From Rhabditoides inermis (Eukaryota > Nematoda > Chromadorea > Rhabditida > Rhabditidae), in contig CAWZYM010000025.1 in NCBI GenBank assembly GCA_963966185.1, positions 1 to 64,000 of the forward strand: a DNA stretch of 64,000 bases, given 5' to 3'. The notes under the pieces were generated by a model that was not told the origin of the DNA, ran no database searches, and saw nothing but the letters and a program-made list of their open reading frames with translations. Position numbers and translations under genes: made by a program. Position 1 is the stretch's first letter, and each line of letters opens with the position of its first letter. This document shows positions 35,780 to 48,000 of this stretch, piece by piece.

Positions 35780-38700
35780 AGGGAGGGAGGGAGAGGGAGA
35801 GGGAGAGAGGGGGAGAGGAGGAGGGAGAGAGAGGAAGAGAGAGGGAGAGAGAGAGAGGGAGAGAGAGAGAGCCGTACCCTCGGCGGGGACGCAGGGCAGC
35901 GGCTTCTTGTAGGAGATGCGTTGCTGCTTTTCGCACGCGATCTGCAGGTGCTTGCTCTGGTGCCGGGGCTTGTTCCACTCCCGCCTGTCGCACACCTCCC
36001 GATCCCTCTTCACGAACGTCGACAGCGAGCGGCGGAACGCCATGCTCTGCAAACAAATCACGTCAAAACACAACACACAAAGCAAACGTATATAATATAA
36101 TAGCGAATGTATTGTATTACTGTACTGTTCGCTCACCTTGTTCTGCTTGGGGAGAGAGGCGTTGCGGGCGGCGCAGCGGTCGATCTCTGCCCGCCGGAGT
36201 CGGAACGCCGACTGACGAGACGACGACGACGCGTCCCTCACACCGCGCACCGCCTGCAAACGAATACTCCAACTGACAGCTTTCAACAACACATTTCGAG
36301 AGGCGGGTGTTCACCAAGTGCAAAAGAGAGTGCGAAAAAGAGAACGCGCGTCTGTCTGGCCAGTATCGATCCGAGGCGAACAAAAACACCCGAACGGGGA
36401 AGCAATGTTGCGATCGGAGGAAGGCGGATGGGACAGGGAAAAGGCGATGGGAAGATGGGAAGAAGCAATTGGAAGGCTATCGCCCAATCCACGCACGCCA
36501 TTCCATTGCTATGGTTTCTGGCTGAGAATGGGGAAGTGGGGGATCGATTCCACCTGTCAGACAGACTTCTTTTCGCAATCACATACATGAGTCAATGGAA
36601 TGGAATGCACAGGCATAGTCAGTCGATAAGGACGCTGTGGACTGATGCTGGAAATGAGTGGCGGGACAGTGGAGTGTGTATTACACGTAGTCAGTGCCAG
36701 TGGAGCAAAGGGGGCGGGTCCGCCGACACACATGCCACGCAAAAACCCCATGCAGCACACGCAAAAAGCAGAGGAGAATGGGGCGTTGTGCGGCGGAGAG
36801 AGAGTGGAGGAGTGGAGAAGGAGAATCGAAAGGAGATGTCTACCTTTTTGTTCTTCTCCATCCTGGACCTGGACTGCGGGGCAGTGACCACGGAGACGCC
36901 CCTCTCGGTGACGTTCTTCTAGACAGTTATGAGTTGTGATAGAATTCGACAACGTGGATGTTACCTTGACGCGCATCTTGTTCAGCCTCTTCCTCTGTCC
37001 ACTCGCGTACGTGCTCTTGTTGAAGGCGATCACCTAGAGACACATTAGTTCCCAGTGTCGGATAAAGATGCAAACTGAGTACGTGGCGTTTCCGAGACGT
37101 TTCCACTCACCTCATAGGCGACGCAGCTGCGATCGCTGTGCTTGTTGATCATGTTGTATATGGCTCGCGCAGTGTGGCGGGGGAGACGGGTGGGGCGGAC
37201 CGGGGGAGGCACCGGACCCAGCACGCTCACAAACACACAAACCTGAAACGCAGTTAGCAGTTATTTCTCCACCTCACTATCAACATGTATTGAATTCCTT
37301 TTGTGAACCTCTTTTTCGACTGTCCTACCTCGTCGATGGATGCGGGATCTCCCCTGAGTCGATCGGTGGGCGAGGGAGGGACGAGGGAGGGACAGGGATG
37401 GATGAGGGGAGCATCTCCCAACACACACGTCTCATTCCACAACACAACCTCCAGAGAGCGCACCACTCGGATGCTGCCCGGCTGAGAACGCACCACCAGC
37501 TGGGGACGGCGCACCACCGAGTCGCCCACCTAGAAGGGGATCTGGTTACGAGGCACGGCTCGAAGGCAATTCACCTTGACAAAGTGTCTGTGCTTCTTGG
37601 TGAGGGGAGGAGGCGGCTGGGCGAAGATCGGACGCGAAGCCGACTGCACCTGAACACAGACGGCTGGTATTACTTCCTGTCTTTCTTCTTTTCATTTCTC
37701 TCTCTCCCTCCTTCTCTATCTCTCTCTCTCTCTCTCTTTTCTCCCTCACCGTGGGACGCTGCATGACGATGGTGGGTGGTTGTGCGAGAGGAGTGGTGGG
37801 AGCGGAGTGGATGTATAGCGAGGGGAGGGGAGTGCCGACGGGGGCGACGCGGTCGCATCGGAACGCCGACGTGGTGGCGTTCTTCATCATCTGGATGAGA
37901 TCGACCGTGTCCACCTTCCTCTCCTGCTTCTTCTGCTGCCGCCTCTTCGTCAACTGCACAAGCCGGCTGAATCGGGTCGCGTTGCGCAGCGAGGCCACCG
38001 ACTGCGCGTAGTTGTCAACACGGCGTGCCTTCTGAAGTGATATTATGCTCTCATTGCTATCACAAAAAAGTCAAACTCACCAGTCCAACTACGGAGGGAA
38101 TGTTGATCTTGCGGAAGAAATCGCGGATCTCCGGAGTCGCGTTCGTAGCCTGCAACAAGAGCATGGGTATCGGTCCAAAACAGCTGCACGCATCAGCAGC
38201 GTGGCGCAGTGGAAGCGTGCTGGGCCCATAACCCAGAGGTCGGTGGATCGAAACCACTCGCTGCTAATCTTTTTGCGCTTTTTATTTTGGTGAAGAATAT
38301 TGTATCATTGATATATTGTTTTCATAAACGTACTTAAGTACTGATTTGGTTTTGTTATACTATTTTTGAACGTACCTGGATGGTGTTGGTTCGCGCTGCC
38401 GCCACTGCTGGGCGGACAAAAGGACGCGCCTTCACCATACGGGCGAACGATGGGCGCTACAAGGATAATAGATTACACCAGTTTTTTAATACTTTTTCTT
38501 AACTCACGTTGAACTGCAGGTTCCAGTCCTGCTCCACGGGCTTGGCGAGCGACTGAAAATGAATACGTGGAAAATGTGCACAATTACATTTTCGATATCG
38601 AAAACGATATGCGTGAACTAGAGAGAGTACAAAAAAGCGTACAAACAAACCTGCTCAGTGGGCACGTGGTAGATCCAGGTGGAGAGTTGGAGGTAGAGCA

Positions 38701-39857
38701 TCACCGCATAGAATGCGATCGCCGCACCAATCGTGATGCGCACAGACTGAAAGAAGCGGTTGCCATTTCCATCCTCTTCTTTCCTCCCTCGATGTTCATG
38801 TTCCCATTCTTCCCATTCTCTTTCCCATCTCACCTGAGAGAGCGACTTCCAGAGCTCGTCCTCTGCAATGTTTCGAGCCGTTCGTTCGAACGGCGACAAC
38901 AGACACTCGTCTGAAAAAAAATGCAATTTTTCTTCGAGCTCTGGTCTTTCATTTTTTGCGCCCTGCATTTTGCTTTGAGATCAGCTGATCGATCAGCTGA
39001 TTGCGCGCGCCACTCTCACTCTCACATGCTGGCAAAAGTGCGTCGCACGCACTGTTTGCTCGCTTGCCTACCCTCTACTCTCCTGAATTGCCGCACTCAC
39101 TTTCTCTCCTCTCACTCTCACTCAGGCAAACACTATTCATCGTCTTCAGTCGCCGGCAAAAACATGCAACGACGAGACGAGGCTGCACCTTTCCGGTTGG
39201 CAGAAAGAGAGAGGGAGAGGGAGACAGCTAGGGGGAGACAGAGAGCCAAAGAGCCAGAGAATGGCACAATCAGCAGCAACCATCGAGAGCAGATCAGTAT
39301 CAGGGACAACCACCGAGAGCAATTTGATCCACTGTGACTTTAGCGAGCATATTGAACAAGGAAAGTGGAAGTGGACTCACTGAGTTTGTCGAGGACGCGG
39401 CTGGTCTTCTCAGCGGGAATAACGCCGGCAGCCTCGGGATCGGACAGCACTTCATCCTCGTCCACAACCGACACCTCGTCCTCCTCCTTCTCTTCCTCCT
39501 GCTCCTCTTCTTCATCCTGCTCCTCCTCCTCCTCCTCCTCCTCCTCCTCCTCCTCCTCCTCCTCCTGCTCCTCCTCCTCCTCCTCCGAGTCGGAGTGATA
39601 GGGGCAGTTCTCCTGGCACTCCTCCTCGTCTTCCTCCTCTTCCTGCACCTCGATGTCGCTTCCGTCACTGGAGACATCGGGCATCGCCTCCTCGGCAGAG
39701 TCAACCTCCTCCTCCTCCTCGTAGAAGTCATTCTCTCCGATCGGCTCCTCATCCACCTCCTCTTCCTCCTGCTCCTCCTTCTTCTCCTCCTCCTCCGCCT
39801 CTTCTGCCTCGCTCTCCGAGTGGTAGGGACAGTTCTCCTGGCACTGAAAGAGAGAAC

Positions 39858-39897
<40 letters not shown>

Positions 39898-40224
39898 TCT
39901 CTCTCCCTCTCATTCTCTGCCCACTTCGCTCTCGTCGTCGGAGAAGTCCGAGTGGATCGACTGCCTCTCGATCAGCTCTCCCTCGTCCTCCGAATGCCTC
40001 TGCTGAAAGAAAACACGCATCAGTACACCAGATCAGCTGTTCACACGCATCTCTCACTCAAGCATCACACATCTACACCTACACCTACACTAAACAGCTG
40101 ATCGGAAGTGAGTGCGGAGAGAGAAGAGATAGGAGAGATAAAGATAGATAGCGTTTCTCACGGTCTGAATGACAGCCCACGAGTCAGTGGAGCTGGCGGA
40201 GTCGCGACGTCGATGCGACGCCAT
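35618..40224 (-). CDS. Unrecognised single-pass membrane protein with acidic Cys-motif repeats
   Basis: Seventeen exons join in phase (40224-40162, 40002-39925, 39843-39381, 38910-38834, 38746-38651, 38552-38508, 38456-38376, 38149-38081, 38031-37750, 37649-37575, 37529-37329, 37242-37111, 37033-36965, 36918-36844, 36253-36137, 36046-35878, 35700-35618), giving 724 residues. The N-terminus is Ser/Arg-rich with a W-x-x-I motif in TDSWAVIQT (W16-I19). Residues about 48-201 are extremely Glu/Asp-rich and contain CQENCPYHSDSE twice (near 48 and 125). One hydrophobic helix lies near 231-252 (ITIGAAIAFYAVMLYLQLS). The last 465 residues are basic and Pro/Val-rich, with a Lys/Gln-rich stretch (TKRRQQKKQERK). 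No signal peptide or known domain is visible. I do not recognise the family. Continuous phase over 17 exons is strong evidence that it is real. Confidence 0.8.
35717..35872. repeat. GA-rich simple repeat in the last intron of the acidic membrane-protein gene
   Basis: About 155 bp made of GAGAGG and GGGAGA variants fill almost the whole last intron (35701-35877) of the unrecognised gene, which reads as CT on its coding strand. Confidence 0.9.
38195..38266 (+). tRNA. tRNA-iMet: Initiator tRNA-Met (CAT)
   Basis: A 72-nt tRNA with an AGCAGCG/CGCTGCT acceptor stem. The anticodon CAT is at 38227-38229, preceded by the three G-C pairs GGG/CCC of the anticodon stem, typical of initiators. The T-loop reads ATCGAAA, with A instead of T at position 54, and the first pair is A1:T72, both hallmarks of eukaryotic initiator tRNA. 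It has no intron and is followed by a T-run (TCTTTTT) that would end Pol III transcription. It lies antisense in the intron between exons 7 and 8 of the unrecognised gene at 35618-40224. Confidence 0.98.
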
Positions 40225-42082
40225 CCCTGCAACAACACGCGATGATAAGCATAGACGGCACGACGAATAGACGGGATTGCGTTGAAACTCGGCTGACACT
40301 CACGTGTCCCCAGTGAGCCCTTCCCTCTCTTTCACTCTCTCGCCGCCGCCAGAGTAGGCGGGTACTCTCTCACCAACCAAGCTGGTTTCGCCGCGCAAAC
40401 TAGCTGGCACATGCACAGAGGTCACGTGCTGCCAGCCGGCAAGCAGCGGCCACAATGGCAGGAGGTCACACCGACACGGCGACTTAGACAGACACGTGAG
40501 AGTGGGGGAAGACACATTGTCCTTTGTCGCGCCCCGCCGCCATGTCTCACACCCATTCTATCATTCTCTCACAACACAATTCGCTCACTTTCACACACAT
40601 GAGGATTTACGATCGAAACAGGGAACCGCATGTAACTTCGCAGCCACACAATCTATTACAAGTGAATAATGTAGTGAAAGTACAATGAGCCATGTTCTGA
40701 CATGGACCGGATGCGGGCGGCGGGTTATATAGCGAGACCGCAGTACAGTGCATTGTGCCGCACACGCCAAAACTCAACAGAAACGTATCTCTCCTACTGC
40801 CGGCACGCCCCCGTCGTCCGTGCCTCTCCTGCTCCGGCACGCTCTCTCACCACCGATCAGCTGACTGGAGCTTTCTCTCACTCTTTCTCTCTCCACACGG
40901 CACGTGACGACAATCAGTTCAGCAAAAACGGACCAAAAGTGAAAGGGGTGGGCGAGACAAGAGTCGACAAGAGATGCCGGCCACACACTCGAAACACCTC
41001 CAATACGCATAATGCGTACACTCTATCCCATCCGCTCTCTCGCATCTCTACCGCTCCCCTTCCCCCACACACTCTCTCCTCTCTCTCACTCCTCCACCCT
41101 GCTCCTCATTCCCTCCCCCTCCCTTCTCCACACAATCCCTACCGCATTCTCTCCTGCTCCACACTGCTCCGCATCGATTCTCTCTCATACGTCACGATGG
41201 CAGAATAAGAAAGCAACTCAAATATACGCAACATCGTGAAACGTATAGCCTATGAATTCAGAATTGTAGGGAGTATAGTGACTGTGACTCTCTTAACCTA
41301 CCATGGTCGGCTAGCAACATGCATCGCGTGCCTATGTATGCTACAATTACAATCATTCATCGCATCGTAATTATCATTCGTACTCTACGCAACCTCCATC
41401 TCCCGCAAATGTAGGCCACACTGTCAGAAAGCGGATAAAGAATATGAAAAAGGTGTGTAAACGGAATAGCGGTAGGGTAATGAAGGGTGCTGCGGGAAAC
41501 CATATCCGCGACAGCTGGCAGCGGGTAGACCGGGCCGGGTTGTGAGAGGGTTGTGGGGATCGCGTAGCCCAGAGGGCGGGCTGGCTCTCATTATTCGCAA
41601 CAATCGGACAATGACAATCTGTCAGGGGCAACAAGGGCAAGTCACGGGATGGCGGCGGTCGCAGGTGAGACTGCCGACAAGTGACCTCGCCACACCGTTG
41701 AGACAATGACATCAGCTGATCTGATGATGAACCACCGGTTTCCCTTTCGGCGGGAAGGCGAGGCTGCCATTGAGGGCAGTGGGCAGAGACGAGAGAGACA
41801 GATGCTGTCAGCTGATCGCCGGCGCAGACACGTAGAGAGTAGAGACACACGCTTGCATCGTTTATTCTCAGTAGTACCACCCAACAAACTCAACAACATC
41901 AACAACACCGAAACCGACGCGCGGCATCTGGCAGAAAAATGGAGCCGACGATAACAGAACATAACAAAACCATCAGGTCAATGGTGCGACAATAATAACG
42001 ATTACTGAACATGTGTAAACTCTTAACAAACGAATGTGAAACTAACAAGAATACATGTGTTTTTCTCTAATAGTTGAGTACT
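40225..42082. other. Spacer upstream of the acidic membrane-protein gene
   Basis: 1.86 kb. It holds that gene's promoter (a TTGCAGGG acceptor abuts its ATG) and the DDX27 3' UTR on the right. CT-rich stretches lie near 41040-41170. Open frames up to 168 codons are low in information and match nothing I know. Confidence 0.5.
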
Positions 42083-45000
42083 TTACTTCTTTCCCTTGCC
42101 AGCAAACTTGTTCCCGTTTCCGAACTTGCCCTTTCCCTTGGCAGCGGCCGTCCTCTTCTTGTGGCCCACCTTCTTCTTCTTGAAATCCAGATCGTCCGGA
42201 CTGCAACATGCCATTTTTACCTGATTCGTTTATGTTCATTCTTTCACAAGACAATCGTATTTAATTTCCCTTCTTCCTTTCCCATTCCATCTTCCATCAC
42301 ACAAACACTCCACTCTCCTCTCCTAGACAACAAAACACGTAAACATGCCAATACATTAAATGTCTTCTCTCTTTATGTATCTGATCATCATCCTGTTTCT
42401 TCTCAAAAACAAACAGGACCATATAATGATGAAAATGGAAGAAACTTTAAAAAAAAACTTGAGTATACTGGAGTATACAAACTCAAGACTCACCCGTGTC
42501 TGGCCTTCTTGACTTGAGACTGAGAGATGCCAGCGAGAGCAGCAGTGAACGAGCTCTTCTTGCCCTTGCCCGCCTTGCCCTTGGCAGCTTCGTTCGCCCG
42601 ACGAGCATCCACACTGTCCTCGTTGAACACACGCAGACGCTGGTTCTGCAAAACACAATAATGATACTTACAAGTTAAATGTAAGAGATATATTACCATA
42701 TCTCTTTACATTATTGTATTTCACGTGTTCTTAAAAACCGTATAAATTATTATTAGTATACCTACCCTTCTGCCTCTCTTCGCCTCACGAGCCTGGAAGT
42801 CTGCGATGCGTTCAGCAGTTCTCTCCTCATCCTAAAACAACCAATCACCAATCAATCACCGTCAATCAGGACCGACCGTCTTGGGCGCCTTCTTGGCCTC
42901 CTCCCTCTTCTGTTTCATCTTGAGCTTCCTCTTGGCCATCTTGTCGAGGGGCGTCTCCTTCTTCTTGTCCTCGTCTCCGATCCACTTCCTTCCCTCCCTC
43001 TCGTGTGTGCCCGTCTCCAGCTTCTCCTCCGTCTTCTTCATCTCAGCCTCGGCAATGCGCATCGCCCTGTAACAACACACCATGTCACTCTCCCCCTCCA
43101 TCTCTTCACTCACCTGTCCGCCTTCTCCTCCTCCTCGATCTCCTTGATAGACTCCTCTAGACTCTCCACCCTCTGGCTGTACGCCTCGATGACTTCTGGG
43201 GCAACGACACGCTGCTTCAGTGTCCTGTCGGGGTTGGTGTTGACAATGTCCTTGAGCAGTTTCCTGTCGTCCTCTCCTACCAGCGAGATGGCCCTTCCAG
43301 CCTTTCCGGCACGCGCGGTACGTCCGATACGGTGGATGTATGTTTTGAGAGTGGGTGGCATGTTCATGTTGATCACAGTCTGCACTCCGTCAATGTCGAG
43401 ACCGCGAGACGCGAGGTCGGTCGAGACGAGCACGTCAATCTCCCTGCGCTTGAACTTGGCTAGCGCCTCGATACGCATCGTCTGCGAGAGGTTCGAGTGC
43501 ATCTGGCCGACCTTAACTCCCAGCAGACCCAGCACAATCTGCAGACGCTGACAGTCGCGCTTCGTGCGCACAAACACGATGGTGCTCTCCTGAAACACAT
43601 ACGTTGCGATCCTGATAGAAGTATGACGATAAAGTAATCCACCTGGAAGGTCCTAGTGACGAGGGCGGCAACGATGGCCTCCCTGTCTCCGTCGCGGTTG
43701 ACGCGAATGCGCACAAACTCTTGTCGCAGGCGGCTCGCAGTCTCCGTGTTCTCGTTCATGAAGATGCGCACCGGCTTGCGAAGCGACATCGTCGCCAGCT
43801 CGTCAACCTCAAATTATGCATTCATTCAATTCTCCTCTTCACCTCCACTCTCACCTTATCAGTCATGGTGGCAGAAAAGAGAAGCGTCTGTCTGCTGGCA
43901 GCGCACTGCTTGATGATCTCATTCATCTGCTCGGCAAATGCCTCGTCGAGCATGCGATCAGCCTCATCGAGAACAAGCACCTGCAACAAGACTGTCTCTG
44001 ATACTCCACTCTGTCCAACGCACCTCAATGGTGCTAAGAGTGAACGAGGGCGCGTTGGAGAGATGATCAATGAGTCGTCCGGGTGTAGCCACCACAACGT
44101 CCGGACCAGCACGAAGTGCAGCCTCCTGCGCCTTCAGGTCCATTCCTCCTCAAACACATGACGATTAGTTATAGGCCTCATGCCAACTTTCTCATTATGT
44201 ATGTCCCGTCAACTGGTTATACAACCGCATAAAAGTATTCATCTAGTTATGTGTGTTGTGTGTATCCGACCGGAATGCGCAACAGCTATCGAAAAGCAGC
44301 TCTTGCTATGCTGACGTAGCATAATCCGTATTCACAATCACAGCATAGCATAACGCATGTAAGTCAAGATATATTTTGACGCATAATTGACACTGATGTG
44401 TTTAACAGCATGTCGAAAATACAACATTGCATAATGCATACATTGACACACGTCAGCGTGTGTCGTTTCAATTCGTATATTTTTCCTGATCGCAATATCC
44501 ACGCACATTGTCACAGTCAAAGGCGGATATTGACTCAGCTGAAAATGGGAGTGGCGACGGGAGTGTATGAGCTTCTCGCGCAGACCAATCACACCAGCCA
44601 CATCATTGATGCATTTCAGTTTGCCACGAATAGTCGAAATTTTGACTATTTTACTATACGTTCATAATCATTTTGTATCCGTGAATACTTGAATCTCCTC
44701 TTTTCGAGACTATTCTAAATAGCCTCTATTACGTGACCAGGACTAGTATCCAGCGGCACGTTGTATGCATGCGCGAGACTATTTGATCGAGAAGAGAGCG
44801 CAGAGTGAGATGTCGCAGCGAGATACAACCCTAACCGGAGACAGTCTTGAAGCAGACAAATACATGTATGCACAGAGGACAACGCTTTAGGCGGAAGGAC
44901 ATTAAAGACACACATTGGTCGTCCCTAGTATCATATCCCGTCCTAGCATTCGTGTTTCGTGCTTCGCTTACGTGTGTGGTATGCATCAGATTCACACATT

Positions 45001-48000
45001 TCCAGGTGCGATGGGAATGAACAGGCGAGAAAGAACGCGGCTTGAAGCGGCTTTACTATTTCTATTCGGACTGTGGCACACGTTCGATCAGTGGTGCCGC
45101 GTGCTAGTTCCTTTCGCTTTATGGCAGCTGCAGCCTAAGCCAAGCGTTTTCGAGATCCTCATACTCAATGCAGTAGGATCAGGATTCATTCTTATCGGCA
45201 GTTTTCTGGTCGCCCAATTGGTAAGTTTACCTTAAGTTAACAATGAAACTAATAAAGAAATATTTTTTTAAAGATTGAATCACAAGGACTTCGCAGGACA
45301 GGACTCATTTGCACGACAGTCACCGCGCTTTATCAGGTAAATCAGAATAAATAAAATATTCATTGCGTATTCAGATACTATTCGTTCAGATCGTGGCCAG
45401 TCGTATCACCAATTTTCACGCGTATATGGCTATACAGTCTCTTCTATTGATGAACAACTTACCGATGGTAGTTGATGCGTGTATTGTATATCTGGAAGGA
45501 GAAGACGGAGATTCCAAAAACCGCACTCGTCTCATCACACGACTCGCTGTCCCACTCAGTATCGCATTCGCGGCAGGGCCATACATTGCGCTCCAGGTAT
45601 ATACAAGCAATATCACTTGATATAAAATCACATATTGTAGGTATTTTTCATGGTTACTTTCAATCCTGAAGAGGCGCAAATCATATGCGGATTTCTTCAC
45701 TTCGTTTTGATTGCCCCACTGGTGTGGAAATTCATTCCAGACAATTTGGAAGGTGACGCTTTCGTTGAAACCACACTACAGCTTCGTACATTCAATCTAT
45801 TCAGAGAAGAAATCGCTTCGAATGCCAACTCTCAATGCGTACACAACACTGTTGAACAACGAACGAACTCGCTGGTGCTTGTTGCTGCTCATGGTAGGTA
45901 TAAATGAAACATTTTCATTTAGACATATAACTCTTATTTAGATGGTCACTGGCCCTTACTGTGCGTATGATCAAGTTGTTCGCATGCAACTCACGTCCAC
46001 TATTCTGAATAATCCACACAACGCAACGCAGCTACTCGTATGTTTAAACGCAAATAATTCACATGGAAATAAAATAATTATAGGTACTGATTCTGGGCGG
46101 AACGACAGTGGCAGTTCACGTCTTCCTTCTACCCTGGCTTCAAGCACGCCTAGCGCCGCAGAGAGTGTTGCAGCTCGCATTCGGACTTCTCGCCTCCTCG
46201 TACCTACTACAGGGAAACGTTGTCGACCAGACTGCCGTGCTTCTAGGAATGCCCATCCAGATATTTGGAGTATCCATCTGTCTTGGTGAACTGATGTCTC
46301 AAGTAAGCACACAAAAGAAGCTTTCCTGAAATATATAAATACTGCAGGTGTTGTCGACTGTCGGAAAGCAGGACATGGGACGCGCTGCAGCTCTAACAAG
46401 AGTCTCGCAATTGTTGGCCACAGGAATGGTTCCTTTGCTGACGGGATACTACGTCGACGAAAACGAAGCATCTATGCTCTGCCACACAGCTGCAGCAGTT
46501 GCAGTTTCTGCAATCCCCCTCCTTCATTACAAGTGCAGTTTCATGAGGCCCACTCCAACTATTCTTACACTAGACGGAAAACTGGAGTAGTATTAAAATA
46601 CATTCTCAAACATCGCGTTCATATATCTATTGTAAGAGAGTAAACGTCACGTACTGTGTGGTATGTGCAATAATGAATTGAACCCATGCATAATAGTCTC
46701 AAGCTGATAAAACTTGTTAATGTCTCGGTGGTGTCTCATTCTTATTTCCCCGATGATTCCATATATTCTATAGCATAGGTGTTCAAGGGTACAACAACCC
46801 CTGCACACGCCGCCAACAACCGGTTTGCCGCTGGACACATCCACTAAAGAAACTGACCGAGACGGCGAGGCAGAGATGAAAGAGAGAAGAGAGACAGGGA
46901 GAGATAACGGGGCTATAGCACAGCAGAGAGGGAGATCGAGTGATGATACAGGTTCGGGCTGCTATAGATGCATCGTTATCGCGGTCTGTGCGGAGAATGC
47001 AGAGAAAAATAGTGTGGATGAAATGGGCGGCGCGTATCCCGTCCACACACAACTTGCACCCCAATCATCGCTCGGCCCGGTCTGTTGCAACCCGAACAGA
47101 GATTATCGCCGTCATATTCGTCTGCTGCGCACATCCTTACATTCTGCATAATCTGTAGACGAACAACTCCGTCACCATGTCGTTCGTGGAAAAGAAGCAG
47201 CGCGTCATGTTCGTTCTGTGCCTCATCTTCGGAGTGTGGCACATGGGAACTCAATGGACGACCACGCTTCTTTCCTTCCTTCAATGGGATACTACAGAGG
47301 TGATGACCATTGTCGACCTGGGATACATCCAGGCTTTCGGATCGCTCTGCAATGCACTCGGAGCCCTGTGGTTCGGACAGGTGAGATACTTCCCTAACTG
47401 GAAACTTAGTTAGACATTTCGCATTTAGATTGCTGACAACAGCGGACCCAAGACGATGTTCATCATTTCTTGCATTTGCACCTCCATTTATTATTCTGGT
47501 ATTTCTCTTGCCCATTCGTGGTATGGATTCTTCTTCCTCCAGGTAAGTAAGTATATAGTGTAATTATAGATAAAAACAGAACACATCCTTTCTAGATTCT
47601 GCGTATCGGATACCAGCTGGACGGAACTGCCGAGATGTACCTGGCCACTGTCACCACTGAGAGGGAGCGCACCGGAGCTCTCATGAAGCTTACTGTGCCC
47701 CAGGTAAAATTCAACTGATTCTTATCGAATGCGTAATTTTAATACTGATTTTAAATTTTAATATATTTGCAGGCTATCGCCATGTTCTTCGGACCGATTG
47801 TCGGAAGTAAGGTCGCTGCTTACACCACCCTCCGCACGTCGCAGTTCATTTGCGGAGTGGCTATGTGCGCGTGTCTGATGCCCATTCTCATGTTCCTTCT
47901 ACCCACCACCCACGGAATCCCCAAGCTCGCTTCGGCCCGCATGCGCCCTCAGGTACACCGTGAAAAAAGAATCAATCGTTAAGTGCATGTTTATAGGACT

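Noticed and set aside
39334..40101. Plus-strand 255-codon Leu-rich frame resembling a membrane protein
   Set aside because: It is the antisense of the Glu-rich exon 3 (GAG/GAA becomes CTC/TTC); the minus strand carries the phase-consistent gene.
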